Positions 19,851 through 28,993 are shown, counted from the first letter of the stretch. The stretch is 64,000 nt of DNA from Methanomicrobiaceae archaeon (GCA_029762625.1 JARVGI010000002.1:250772-314771); one strand, 5' to 3'. The notes: a model not told the origin generated them from the sequence alone. Translations and numbers: made by a program.

Positions 19851-20400
19851 TCGGTGCGGGGACGCAGGTCTCCCCGAGCATCGCCTCCAGATCCCGGCAC
19901 ACGGTGGGCAGCATGCGGTCCCGGTTCTCCCTGCCGAGGGTGCGCAGCAGGACATCATCCCGTGCCTTGATCGCCTCGATCTCCGCAGGCCCCCGGAGGG
20001 CGATGGTGGCGAATAGCGGTCTCTCTGCATCGAGGAGGGTGCCGATGGTCGTGCGAAACCGCGGGGAATACCATTCCATCCTGCCGATTTCATCGATGAC
20101 GATGAATGCATGCTCCGGTGCATCAGGGCGGATCGCCCCGAGAAACGCCTCGAATCCTTCCACATCGACCCCGTACTTCCCGACCCTGCAGGGCCCCCCG
20201 ATGCGGGAGTGGGCGAGGAGGCCCCGGGTCCCCTCAAATCCCACGAGGGCGAATCCCACCCTCCTTCCCTCTTCTCTGATCTCTTCGGTGTAGAATCCGC
20301 CGAAGGGCCGCCCTGCATACGCTTCCGCAACGCGCGTGATGAGGGTCGTCTTCCCTGAGCCCGGCGGTCCCGTGACGAGCAGGTTTGTGCGGACGACCAT
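19807..20400 (-). CDS. nucleoside-triphosphatase, THEP1 type
   Basis: P-loop NTPase of 197 residues. The Walker A motif GPPGSGKTT lies within the first 20 residues and a Walker B-like FIVIDEIGRME in the middle. GGFYTEEIREEGRRVGF is typical of the THEP1 family, which hydrolyses several NTPs and some nucleotide derivatives. The biological role of the family is not settled. The start MVVRTN at 20400 places the P-loop correctly; further upstream the frame is a shadow of the helicase gene. The C-terminal Arg-rich tail overlaps the convergent membrane-protein gene. It lies 62 bases downstream of the helicase gene on the same strand and may be cotranscribed with it. Confidence 0.85.
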   Translation of the reverse strand: MVVRTNLLVTGPPGSGKTTLITRVAEAYAGRPFGGFYTEEIREEGRRVGFALVGFEGTRGLLAHSRIGGPCRVGKYGVDVEGFEAFLGAIRPDAPEHAFIVIDEIGRMEWYSPRFRTTIGTLLDAERPLFATIALRGPAEIEAIKARDDVLLRTLGRENRDRMLPTVCRDLEAMLGETCVPAPIRTARLRARTRRRA

Positions 20401-20462
20401 GGTCTTCCGGCACGGGGGTGCGGCGCACACACGTATAGCCTTTTTGTCCGGATGCACTCCCG

Positions 20463-22730
20463 TCAGCTGCCGCCGGTAAACAGTGCGACGATCTCCTCCA
20501 GTACCATTTCCGTCGCCTGTTTGTCCAGCGGCTGGTTGTCGTTGCCGCATTTCGGCGAATAGATGCACCCGGGGCACCCGTCGTCGCAGGGGCACTCCCG
20601 CACCACGGCGAGGGCGGAGGCGGCGATCGCCTCGAAGAGCGCATATCCCTTCTCCGCAAGCCCGGTCCCTCCTTCGACCCCGTCGTAGATCAGGATGGCG
20701 GGGGAGCCGGTGGAAGGGAACCACGACGATGAAAACCCCCCGATGTCACGCCGGTCGCAGAGTACGAGGGAAGGCATGATGCCGATGATTGCGTGCTCGG
20801 CGCCGTGGAGCCCGCCCGCGAGGTGAAGGCCGGCGCGGGCGAGACGGTCGCATACCGTTTCGGGGATGGTGCACCAGAGCCCTTTCGTGGCAAACCGGAG
20901 CGGGGGGAGATCGAGCGGTTCGGTTGCGATCACCCGGTCGTAGCGTTTGATGCGGTACGAAACCGTGTGCTCCACCACCTCCACGTCGCCGAACACGAGG
21001 TCGAGACCACCGACGTCCCTGCGAAACCGCCCGGCGATGGTCCTCGCCTCGATGGTGGTCAGGGGTTCGGTGGAGAGATCGGTCTCCTCCTTTCTCAGGC
21101 GTATGCGGTGGGCTTCGACATCGAGGTCGTCGACGAGGTACGTCTCACCCTGGTGCAGGAACACGGCGCCCGGGTGCGCCTCCCGAAACGCCTGCGACCG
21201 GTCCATGGTCTCGAGCACGGATCCGTTGCACAGAACGCGGTAGGTCTCCCCGGACCCCGACCCGAGACCGACCGCCTCGGTCGCTCTTCCCCGTCCTGCA
21301 TAGATCCACCGCCCCCTGCTCATCCTGAGCAGGTACTGCGCCTCGAGTGCGCCGGCGATCTCTGCCGATCCGCTCCCGAAATAGCGTGCACAGTCGGCAG
21401 CAGCGAGCGGCGCCTCGGCCGCGGCGCAGAGCAGGTGGCCGGCGACAATGTAGGGGTTTGCCAGATCGATGATGGCGTGCTCGCTCGGGCGCCCGAACAG
21501 CGCGTCCGGGTGGTGCATGAGGAACTGGTCGAGGGGGTTATGGGAGGCGACCAGCGCGGCGAAGGATCCGTCCTTCCGCCTGCCGGCGCGTCCTGCCTGC
21601 TGCCGGGTCGCCATGATCGATCCCGGATAGCCGGCGATGATCACCGCGTCGAGCGTGCCGACATCGATTCCCACCTCAAGGGCGTTCGTCGACACGAGCC
21701 CCCGTATATGCCCGCATTTCAGATTCTCCTCGAGTTCCCTTCTTGTCTCGGGAAGGTACCCGGCCCGGTAGGCGGCGACCGCCGCCCCTCGGTTCTCCGT
21801 CTTCCCGAGTATTTCGCGCGTGTGGAGGGCGAGCAGTTCCGCGTGTTTTCTCGAGGCGGTGAAGCAGAGTGCCTGCAGGCCGTGTTCGATGCACCGGGCG
21901 AGAAGGTCGCGGGCCGCCCGGTGGGTGGAGCCCACTCCCGCCCCCTCCGAATACGGGTTGCAGAGGAGAAACCGCGTCTCCCCGCGGGGCGACCCGTCAT
22001 CGGCGATCACCGTCACCGGCATCCCGCAGAGGCGGCAGGCGAATTCGCCCGGATTTGCCACCGTGGCCGTCGAAAGGACAAACTGCGGTGCCCCACCGTA
22101 GAGGTGGGCGATGCGCAGCAGCCTTCGCAGGAGGAACGCCGCGTGGGAACCGAACACACCCCGGTACCGGTGCGCCTCGTCGATGACCACGAACTGCAGG
22201 CGGGAAAAGAACCTCCTCCACCTGTCGTGCCACGGGAGTATCTGGTGGATCTCGTGGGGGTTGGAGAGCACGATCCTCGCCTGCTCCCGTAGTGCGGGCC
22301 GCTGCGAGCGCGGCGTGTCGCCGTCGTAGACCGCGCACCCCGTGGTGATGCCGGTGAACTGCTCGATCTCCCGGATCCCCTTCAGCTGGTCGTGGGCCAA
22401 AGCCTTGGTCGGGTAGAGGTAGAGTGCAGTTGCATCCGGGTGCTGTACGAGGCGTTCGAATATGGGGAGGTTGAAGGCGAGGCTCTTCCCCGAGGCGGTG
22501 GCGGTGGTCATAATGATTGATCTGCCCTCCCGGATCGCCTCGATGGCGGCGCACTGGTGGGAGTACAGGCGTACCCCGCGCTGGGCGAGATAGGCTTCGA
22601 GCGGTTCGGAGAGGGGCGGTGCGAGCGATCCGAAGACCGCATCCCGTGCGGGAATCACCTCGATATGCGCGATGCTCCGGCGCGTCTCCGGGTGCTGTTC
22701 AAGTGCGGCCAGGAGATCGGGGATCGCCAT
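20463..22730 (-). CDS. DEAH-type DNA helicase with C-terminal DUF1998 zinc region (MrfA/Hrq1-like)
   Basis: Superfamily 2 helicase of 755 residues. It shows HQCAAIEAI (Q-motif-like), the Walker A TATASGKS near residue 80, DEAH in VVIDEAHRYRG near residue 182, STATVANP (motif III), STNALEVGIDVG (motif V) and QQAGRAGRR (motif VI). The C-terminal part is DUF1998, with the four-Cys zinc pattern CPCDDGCPGCIYSPKCGN. This is the architecture of bacterial MrfA/YprA and fungal Hrq1, 3'-5' DNA helicases of crosslink repair. The start at 22730 is taken because the longer frame only shadows the next gene. It overlaps the exonuclease gene by 32 bases, which mirrors the bacterial mrfAB pair. Confidence 0.88.
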   Translation of the reverse strand: MAIPDLLAALEQHPETRRSIAHIEVIPARDAVFGSLAPPLSEPLEAYLAQRGVRLYSHQCAAIEAIREGRSIIMTTATASGKSLAFNLPIFERLVQHPDATALYLYPTKALAHDQLKGIREIEQFTGITTGCAVYDGDTPRSQRPALREQARIVLSNPHEIHQILPWHDRWRRFFSRLQFVVIDEAHRYRGVFGSHAAFLLRRLLRIAHLYGGAPQFVLSTATVANPGEFACRLCGMPVTVIADDGSPRGETRFLLCNPYSEGAGVGSTHRAARDLLARCIEHGLQALCFTASRKHAELLALHTREILGKTENRGAAVAAYRAGYLPETRRELEENLKCGHIRGLVSTNALEVGIDVGTLDAVIIAGYPGSIMATRQQAGRAGRRKDGSFAALVASHNPLDQFLMHHPDALFGRPSEHAIIDLANPYIVAGHLLCAAAEAPLAAADCARYFGSGSAEIAGALEAQYLLRMSRGRWIYAGRGRATEAVGLGSGSGETYRVLCNGSVLETMDRSQAFREAHPGAVFLHQGETYLVDDLDVEAHRIRLRKEETDLSTEPLTTIEARTIAGRFRRDVGGLDLVFGDVEVVEHTVSYRIKRYDRVIATEPLDLPPLRFATKGLWCTIPETVCDRLARAGLHLAGGLHGAEHAIIGIMPSLVLCDRRDIGGFSSSWFPSTGSPAILIYDGVEGGTGLAEKGYALFEAIAASALAVVRECPCDDGCPGCIYSPKCGNDNQPLDKQATEMVLEEIVALFTGGS

Positions 22731-23802
22731 ACCATTCCTCGTGAAGGCGCTGGAAAAGGCGGGCGAGGGTGACCACGTCCTGCCGGTTGTGTTCGACGAT
22801 GGGGATGAGGGACCCCGGGTTGCCGGTCTCCAGGTATGCCGCGTAGAATTCCGGGACCATGGCGGACGGGACGTCATCCGTTCGCCGCGCACCATGCATC
22901 AGATGCTCGAGTGTCTGCAGCCTGCAGTCCGGCAGCTCGTGTTTCCACCGCCGCCGTGCGAAATGGAGCAGATCGTAGTGTGGGATGCCGGCCACGCCCG
23001 GATGGCCGTAGTAGGCCCTGCGGTCGTTCAAATATGGCAGGTCGAAGGAACGCCCGTTGAAGGTGACGAGCGCGGTGCGGTCACGCTGGATGTGGGCGCA
23101 TGTTGCGAGGATGGCGGCCTCCTCCTCGTCGATATCACGCAGCAGGTACTGGGACACCTCGATCTCGCCACCTGCGATTCTTCCTGCACCGAACAGGATG
23201 ATCGGTCGGGAGAAGAGTCCAAGGGTCTCGATATCGAAAAAGAGAAAATCCTCGATGGCATGAAAGGCCGAGAGTCCGAGAAGACGCGGGTGCGAGGGGG
23301 GGTACCGGTGCATGACCATGCGCATCATCTCACCGGGATCCGACCGGTCAAGAAGCGCGACAATCCCCCGGGCGTGCGCGCGATACCGGGGATGGCTGCA
23401 GAGATCATGGAGGGTCGCATAGCCCCTCCCCCTCAGTCTGGCTTCGGTTTTCGGACCGATGCCGCGGACGAGGGTGAGGTCGGATGAGAGCCGGTCGCGG
23501 ATACGGTGCGGGTCCGGTACCTGCAGATCCACCTGCTCGCGGCTCGTGATTGTATAGCAGGCACCGCAGTGGGTTTCGATCTCGGCGCCGCAGAACACCT
23601 CCTCGAGCGTTCGGCCTGCATGGTGCTCGGAAAGGGTCTGTTTCAGCCGCATCGCGCGTGCATGCTCCGAGGAAAAGAGGCAGGAACCTGCAAAACCGGC
23701 TGCGAATATGTTTCCGTCCCGGACGACCTCGTATTCCTGCTGGCTGTCGATACGCTGCCGCCAGCTGTCGGCGACAGCGGTAACAAGGGGCCCCGTTCCC
23801 AT
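22699..23802 (-). CDS. RNase H-like DEDDy exonuclease with helix-hairpin-helix (MrfB/YprB-like)
   Basis: Protein of 367 residues with a 3'-5' exonuclease fold in its second half: FFDIETLG (Asp and Glu of Exo I, about residue 190), TFNGRSFDLPYL (Exo II) and HNRQDVVTLARL (Exo III, about residue 342). A helix-hairpin-helix precedes it (LTLVRGIGPKTEARLRGRGY). Upstream are Cys and His in FCGAEIETHCGACY, a possible metal site. This layout matches YprB/MrfB, partner of the MrfA helicase in Bacillus. The start at 23802 is the first Met fitting the family; upstream frame is non-coding. It is the promoter-proximal gene, coupled to the helicase by overlap. Confidence 0.85.
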   Translation of the reverse strand: MGTGPLVTAVADSWRQRIDSQQEYEVVRDGNIFAAGFAGSCLFSSEHARAMRLKQTLSEHHAGRTLEEVFCGAEIETHCGACYTITSREQVDLQVPDPHRIRDRLSSDLTLVRGIGPKTEARLRGRGYATLHDLCSHPRYRAHARGIVALLDRSDPGEMMRMVMHRYPPSHPRLLGLSAFHAIEDFLFFDIETLGLFSRPIILFGAGRIAGGEIEVSQYLLRDIDEEEAAILATCAHIQRDRTALVTFNGRSFDLPYLNDRRAYYGHPGVAGIPHYDLLHFARRRWKHELPDCRLQTLEHLMHGARRTDDVPSAMVPEFYAAYLETGNPGSLIPIVEHNRQDVVTLARLFQRLHEEWYGDPRSPGRT

Positions 23803-23944
23803 GGCTCTACAACGAGAGTTCTGCAGGAATATGCACAACAATCGTTGGCGTGTGGTGTGAAAGTGTCCCCCGTGTTCGGCGGAAATACGCGGGAATACCG
23901 GAAACACCATATCCGTCGAAAAAGACCTGAAAGGCACAGGAACA

Positions 23945-25060
23945 ATGGAAATGAAATTACCCATTTGCATCGCAGTATGCCTCCTTTTCCTTGCGCTGAC
24001 GCTCGGGGGAGGGTGCCTCGAGGCCGTGCTCGGCCCCGGCCCGCCGGCCGAGTACCCCCGCATCGTTCCTGCAGAGCAGGCTGGCCCGATGCAGCCTGCG
24101 ACCTTTTCGTATCGGTTTATGGACGATGCGGTAACCGTCACCGTCCCTCTCGATGCAGGTGTCTACGAGGGCGCCCGAAACGCGGATAAGCATGCGTATC
24201 TCTTCGAGGACCTGGATGAGGAGGAATGGCTTGCCGGGTATTACCGGGCGTTTGTATTTGATGAACATCTCGACGGCCTGTTTGCCGATCTGCACGACGC
24301 CTTCGCATCCGTCCGGACCACGGGGGGCCTTGACGATGACGAATATCTCGAAATCATGACGGTGTTCGTCCAGTCCCTCCCCTACGAGAGTGACGATGCA
24401 ACAGGAGAACCCCGGTTCCCCGTCGAGACGATCGCGGACGGGAGGGGCGACTGCGATGATAAAAGCATTCTCCTTGCCGGCCTGCTCGCCCGGGAAGGCT
24501 ACGACGTCGTGCTGCTATTTTTTAAGCCGGAAGAGCACATGGCCGTCGGCGTAAGGGCCGACGGGTGCTCGTACGGCACTACGGGCTATGCGTTTATCGA
24601 GACCACCAATGTCAGTTTTGTGGGCGTGGCTCCTGCCGCGCTGGAGGACGGGCAGGTACTCGCTCCGGACCCGGTCGTGATCCGGATCGGGGAGGGGATG
24701 AAGGGGTACGGGACGGGTGACCAGACGGCGTATATCGACGCAGCGCTGCATGACGCACTGGACCGGATTGCATCCGAGGAACCGGACCTCCGGCGTGCAC
24801 ACGATGACCTGGCGGCGGCGTATGCGTCCCTCGAGGAGCTGAGAACGAGAATGGACACGCTTGCGGCGTCGGGAAGGATCGGGGAGTATAACCGGCTCGT
24901 CCCTGATTACAACCGGCAGGTGCAGGAGTATAATGAACAGCTGGAGGAGGTTTCCGGGCGCCAGGATGAATACAACCAAACCATCGAGGTGTACAACTAC
25001 ATCATCACCCACCCGCACGACCGTAAGGGGACCTATGCGTGGCTGAGGGAACATGCCTGA
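23945..25060 (+). CDS. transglutaminase-like lipoprotein with C-terminal coiled coil
   Basis: Exported protein of 371 residues. The N-terminal signal sequence ends in a lipobox-like LTLGGGC, so it is probably lipid-anchored outside the cytoplasmic membrane. The central domain has the transglutaminase/protease core, with Cys in GRGDCDDKSILLAGLL and a following His in EEHMAVGV. The C-terminal 90 residues are a predicted coiled coil with repeated YN pairs (EYNRLVPDYNRQVQEYNEQ). Homologous architectures are common in methanogens; substrates are unknown. The gene is divergent from the exonuclease gene with a 140-base gap between them. Confidence 0.8.
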   Translation: MEMKLPICIAVCLLFLALTLGGGCLEAVLGPGPPAEYPRIVPAEQAGPMQPATFSYRFMDDAVTVTVPLDAGVYEGARNADKHAYLFEDLDEEEWLAGYYRAFVFDEHLDGLFADLHDAFASVRTTGGLDDDEYLEIMTVFVQSLPYESDDATGEPRFPVETIADGRGDCDDKSILLAGLLAREGYDVVLLFFKPEEHMAVGVRADGCSYGTTGYAFIETTNVSFVGVAPAALEDGQVLAPDPVVIRIGEGMKGYGTGDQTAYIDAALHDALDRIASEEPDLRRAHDDLAAAYASLEELRTRMDTLAASGRIGEYNRLVPDYNRQVQEYNEQLEEVSGRQDEYNQTIEVYNYIITHPHDRKGTYAWLREHA

Positions 25061-25379
25061 GGATGGGTGCCCACTGTTTGGCGAGCCGGTCTTGCGGCCC
25101 GCATACGCAGATCAGTTCCCATGCACGGGCGTTTTCCTGCCGGCCTGCTGCAGCGAACGGCAGCATTGCTTCGACATCTGGTTGTTTCTGATGATCTGCG
25201 GGTGGCGTGATGCCCTTTCTGCAATATGCGTGAACGTCTCGAACATATAATGAAACGGAGAAATCCGTATATATGGCACTGTTCCGTGCGAGGGGCGAAA
25301 GTAATCACCGCCCCCGGGTCGAGCAGGTGCCTGACCCCCCTCTCGAGCCACTGTTCGGACGCTTCCTCCCAAACGAACC
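25061..25379. other. intergenic stretch without recognised gene
   Basis: About 320 bases between the transglutaminase-like gene and the suf promoter. Short frames here (for example 25053-25250) lack ribosome-binding sites and family features. I see no RNA gene. Confidence 0.5.
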
Positions 25380-25380
25380 A

Positions 25381-25390
25381 TTATTATAAG
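25381..25390 (+). promoter_or_regulatory. TATA box of the sufCB operon
   Basis: TTATTATAAG in an A+T-rich pocket. The expected transcription start about 25 bases downstream is near 25408-25412, giving a leader of about 70 bases before sufC. Confidence 0.5.
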
Positions 25391-25428
25391 GTATTGCCAA
25401 AAGAATCATGGATTTTTTAGATGGATGC

Positions 25429-25452
25429 CCTGACGACACTCATCCTGTCAGG
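25429..25452 (+). promoter_or_regulatory. stem-loop in the sufCB leader
   Basis: CCTGAC (25429-25434) and GTCAGG (25447-25452) are perfect inverted repeats with a 12-base loop, located between the predicted transcription start and the sufC start. It overlaps a possible 18-codon leader frame (25408-25464). A regulatory role is inference. Confidence 0.3.
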
Positions 25453-25482
25453 ATTCATTTCTAAAAGATGGGAGCTGGTCTT

Positions 25483-26214
25483 ATGTTACGAATCGAGGAT
25501 CTTCACGTGGAGATTGGGGGCAGGGAGGTGCTCCACGACATCAACCTCCACATCAGCGAGGGAGAGACCCACGTGCTCATGGGGCCGAACGGTTCCGGAA
25601 AAACCACCCTTATCCGGACGATCATGGGGTTTGGCGATTACCATGTCACGGGGGGAGCCATTCTGTACAGGGGCAGGGACATCACCAACCTGCCTATTCA
25701 CGAACGGGCGCGCTACGGGATAGGGCTCATGTTCCAGCGACCCCCGACGATCGCCGGTCTCAAGCTCGGAAAAATGCTCGTCGCCACGTCCGGGAACCGG
25801 CCGGAAGAGGTTGCCGAATATGCCGCAGCCATGAACATGGCGGAGTTTCTCGACCGTGACATCAACGCTGGATTCTCGGGAGGCGAGATCAAGCGCAGCG
25901 AGGTACTCCAGCTCATGATCCAGCAGCCCGATTTTGTGATGCTGGATGAGCCCGAAAGCGGCGTCGATCTGGAAAACATCTCCCTCATCGGTTCGGCCAT
26001 CGCCAAACTCCTCGAAAAAGACCGCCATATTGTCAGCCGGCATAAAAGTGGCCTTATCATTACCCACACCGGCTACATCCTCGACTATATCGAGACCGAT
26101 GGCGGGCACATGATGTGCGACGGGGAGATTCGGTGTCACGGGAACGCGCGGGAGATGCTCCAGCTGATCAAGGCAAAGGGGTACCGGGAGTGCATTGAAT
26201 GCAAAAAAATATAG
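25483..26214 (+). CDS. sufC: Fe-S cluster assembly ATPase SufC
   Basis: ABC-type ATPase that drives the SufB scaffold in iron-sulfur cluster assembly. Walker A is MGPNGSGKTT, the Q-loop region is MFQRPPTIAGL, the signature is FSGGEIKRSEVLQL, and Walker B is FVMLDEPESGVD, which is typical SufC. Length 243. The start at 25483 is chosen because GGGAG lies 8-12 bases upstream; the ATG at 25468 would overlap this site. It overlaps sufB by 16 bases. With no sufD, sufS or sufE nearby, this is the minimal archaeal SufBC arrangement. Confidence 0.95.
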   Translation: MLRIEDLHVEIGGREVLHDINLHISEGETHVLMGPNGSGKTTLIRTIMGFGDYHVTGGAILYRGRDITNLPIHERARYGIGLMFQRPPTIAGLKLGKMLVATSGNRPEEVAEYAAAMNMAEFLDRDINAGFSGGEIKRSEVLQLMIQQPDFVMLDEPESGVDLENISLIGSAIAKLLEKDRHIVSRHKSGLIITHTGYILDYIETDGGHMMCDGEIRCHGNAREMLQLIKAKGYRECIECKKI

Positions 26215-27311
26215 AGGAACTGGAGTCACTGTCCGCCGAGGATAAAAAGCGCCTTGCGGTTACCGGTCTTGAAGTGGATTCCTTCAACAGGTGCGGCAGC
26301 TTCTTCCAGATCGACCAGGAAATCGTCTATTCGTCATGTGAATACGAGGGTATCGAGATACTCACGCTCGAAGGGGCGCTGGCGAAGTACGCATGGATGG
26401 AGCAGTACTACTGGAAGCTCGTGGAGAAGGACAGGGATGAATACACGCGCTACGTTGCCCAGCAGGCTCACCCCAAGGGATACGTGGTCATCGCAAAGAA
26501 GGGGAGTAAAAATGTCCTGCCCCTCCAGACCTGCCTGTTCCTCGCCCACGAATCGATCCAGCATGTCCACAACATCATCATCGCCGAAGAAGGTGCCGAA
26601 CTCCACCTGATCAGCGGGTGCGCGAGCAGTGCGAGCACGCAGCATGGCGCGCACTACGGGGTCACCGAATTTTACGTGGGGAAGAACGCCCAGATCAGCA
26701 CGACCATGATCCACACGTGGGGCAGGGAGATCGAGGTCTATCCGCGCAGCGCGGCGAGGGTCGAGGAGAACGGCACCTTCCTCTCCAATTATGTCGCCAT
26801 GAGCCCGGTGAAGAACGTGCAGATGTACCCCGTTGCCGAGCTCGTGGGAGAAGGGGCAGTTGCACGGTTCAACAGCGTTGTCGTTGCCATGCCGGGCTCC
26901 TGTCTCGACCTCGGGTCGCGGGCCATCCTCTCGGCGAAGGATACCAGCGCAGAACTGATCTCGCGCGCCATCACCCGGGGCGGGACGATGATCGCCCGCG
27001 CCCACATCCTCGGCGAGGTGGAGGATACAAAGGGCCATATCGAGTGCAAGGGCCTGATCCTCGAAGACGGGATCATCCACGCCGTCCCGGAGATCGAGGG
27101 GTGGGTGACCGGCACCGAGCTCTCCCATGAAGCCGCGGTGGGGAAGATCGCCCGCGAGGAGATCGAATACCTGATGTCGCGCGGGCTGGACGAGGACGAA
27201 GCCACCGCTACAATCATCAGGGGCTTTCTCGATGTGAAGATCGAGGGTCTTCCCGACATGCTCCAGAAGCAGATCGACGCCGCAATTGATGCCGCTGAAT
27301 CCGGGTTCTGA
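26199..27311 (+). CDS. sufB: Fe-S cluster assembly scaffold SufB (SufB/SufD family)
   Basis: Scaffold partner of SufC, 370 residues. The central and C-terminal parts form the right-handed beta-helix of the SufBD family (VLPLQTCLFLAHESIQHVHN, ARFNSVVVAMPGSCLDLGSRA, HIECKGLILEDG). The end has GLDEDEATATIIRGFL, a hallmark of SufB C-termini. It is shorter than bacterial SufB, as usual for methanogens, where one SufB/D protein serves with SufC. Translation is coupled to sufC by a 16-base overlap. The pcm gene follows six bases after the stop and may be transcribed with it. Confidence 0.93.
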   Translation: MQKNIEELESLSAEDKKRLAVTGLEVDSFNRCGSFFQIDQEIVYSSCEYEGIEILTLEGALAKYAWMEQYYWKLVEKDRDEYTRYVAQQAHPKGYVVIAKKGSKNVLPLQTCLFLAHESIQHVHNIIIAEEGAELHLISGCASSASTQHGAHYGVTEFYVGKNAQISTTMIHTWGREIEVYPRSAARVEENGTFLSNYVAMSPVKNVQMYPVAELVGEGAVARFNSVVVAMPGSCLDLGSRAILSAKDTSAELISRAITRGGTMIARAHILGEVEDTKGHIECKGLILEDGIIHAVPEIEGWVTGTELSHEAAVGKIAREEIEYLMSRGLDEDEATATIIRGFLDVKIEGLPDMLQKQIDAAIDAAESGF

Positions 27312-27317
27312 TGCGCA

Positions 27318-27968
27318 ATGGATGAGGAACAATACGCCCGGGCCCGCAGGAGGATGGTGGAGCGCCAGATCGAGGCGCGCGGAATCGGTGATCCGCGTAT
27401 CCTGAAGGCGATGGAAGAGATCCCCCGCCATCTCTTTGTGCCGGAAACCTACCGTTCCGCAGCCTACGATGACGGCCCCCTCCCCATCGGGCACGGGCAG
27501 ACCATCTCCCAGCCCTATATCGTCGCCCTGATGACCGATATGCTCGAGATCGGCCCGGATGACCGGGTACTGGAGATCGGGGCGGGGAGCGGCTACCAGG
27601 CGGCAATTCTCGGGCGGCTTGCCCGGGAGGTGGTCACCGTCGAGCGCCTCCCCGACATCGCCGCTCTTGCGCGCCGGAACCTCGAGACGATCGGGGTGTC
27701 GAATGTCACGGTCGTGGAGGGAAACGGAACGCTCGGGTATGCGGACCGTGCGCCGTACCAGGGGATTATCGTCACCGCGGCAGCGCCCGATCTGCCCCCG
27801 TCGCTCATCGACCAGCTGGCCGAGGGTGGGCGTCTCATCGCTCCCGTGGGCAGCAGAGGACTGCAGGTGCTGGAGAAAGTGGTCAAAAAAGACGGCCGGA
27901 TTGTCAGGACATCCCATGGCGGGGTGATGTTCGTCCCCCTCATCGGCGACCATGGGTGGGAGGAGTGA
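27318..27968 (+). CDS. pcm: protein-L-isoaspartate O-methyltransferase
   Basis: SAM-dependent repair enzyme for isoaspartyl residues in aged proteins, 216 residues. It shows ARRRMVERQIEARGIGDPRIL at the N-terminus, the substrate-loop motif PIGHGQTISQPYIVALM, and the SAM-binding VLEIGAGSGYQAAILG. The family's C-terminal GGRLIAPVG is present. Length and order are normal. The ATG sits six bases after sufB. Confidence 0.95.
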   Translation: MDEEQYARARRRMVERQIEARGIGDPRILKAMEEIPRHLFVPETYRSAAYDDGPLPIGHGQTISQPYIVALMTDMLEIGPDDRVLEIGAGSGYQAAILGRLAREVVTVERLPDIAALARRNLETIGVSNVTVVEGNGTLGYADRAPYQGIIVTAAAPDLPPSLIDQLAEGGRLIAPVGSRGLQVLEKVVKKDGRIVRTSHGGVMFVPLIGDHGWEE

Positions 27969-28105
27969 ACAGGGGTGCCGCGTGATGCCGCGCCGTTTCC
28001 TGATCGGGACGTGTCTGCCGGTAGTCCTCGCCGGTGCAGAGGCAAAGGGATATTTATCACGCCGATGAAATATTTTTTAGCGGATTTTTCGCTGGAGGGA
28101 CCACG

Positions 28106-28876
28106 ATTATTCATGTATTGATGGTTGACGATGAGGAGGTGCTGCTCGTCGTCGCCAAGGTGTTTCTGGAACGTTCCGGTGATATGAAAGTAGATACCGT
28201 CCAGTCTGCCGCCGAAGCGATGAGAAAACTCGACCATGCCTCGTACGATGTCATCGTCGCAGATTACGAGATGCCCCGGATGGACGGGATCACCTTCCTC
28301 AAAGCGGTGCGGGTCAGGTATCCCAGCATCCCCTTCGGGATTTTTACCGGGAAGGGACGCGAATGGGTGGTCATTGAAGCGCTGAACAGCGGAGCCGATT
28401 TCTACTTAAAAAAGGGCGGCGATCCCAAGGCCGAGTTTGCGGAACTGATGCATAAAATCCGCCGCGCCGTTGAGCGGAAAGACACGCTCGAGCAGCTGAA
28501 GGGCATCCAGGAACGAATGGAATTTGCCGAAACAATTGTAGAAACACTGCAGATCCCCCTGTTCGTCGTGAATGAGGCCATGCAGCTGGTCCGGGCGAAC
28601 CGTGCATTCTACCAGGCGCTTGAGATTGCCCCGGAAAAAGCGCAGGGAGAGCTGATTTTCGATATCGGGGATGGAGTGTGGAATATACCGGAACTTCGGG
28701 AGCTGCTTGAGGCGATACTGGAGGAGGAGGCCGAGTGCCAGACGTTGGATATCACCACGAGCATCGATGGGATGGACAGGAGCCTGCGCCTGACCGGTTG
28801 GGAGCTCGAGCAGGATCCCGGAAAAGATCGCTGTGTGCTGGTCGCCATTCAGGATATGCCCGTCTCTTCATCATGA
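28106..28876 (+). CDS. response regulator receiver protein with PAS-like C-terminal domain
   Basis: The receiver domain (about residues 1-120) has the acidic pair in MVDDEE, the phospho-acceptor Asp53 in VIVADYEMPRMDG, and the Lys in FYLKKGG. The C-terminal part (from about residue 140) resembles a PAS domain (VETLQIPLFVVNEAMQLVRANRAF). There is no histidine kinase or DNA-binding domain, so it is a signalling relay. The start is uncertain. The first ATG is 28121, inside the first beta strand, while GGAGGG at 28094-28099 points to an ATT at 28106 that would give MIHVLMVDDEE, the usual receiver N-terminus. A TTG at 28118 also exists. The A+T-rich sequence at 28040-28085 looks like the promoter. 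Confidence 0.8.
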   Translation: MIHVLMVDDEEVLLVVAKVFLERSGDMKVDTVQSAAEAMRKLDHASYDVIVADYEMPRMDGITFLKAVRVRYPSIPFGIFTGKGREWVVIEALNSGADFYLKKGGDPKAEFAELMHKIRRAVERKDTLEQLKGIQERMEFAETIVETLQIPLFVVNEAMQLVRANRAFYQALEIAPEKAQGELIFDIGDGVWNIPELRELLEAILEEEAECQTLDITTSIDGMDRSLRLTGWELEQDPGKDRCVLVAIQDMPVSSS

Positions 28877-28993
28877 TCGTAGCCTCGCCGGCCATTCTCC
28901 CGCCATCTGCCCGGGTATCCGTGCCGGACGGCACCGCAGGTGATCAATGTTATGTCTCCTGAGGGCGACAACGCACGAGGGTTGTGGAACGAA

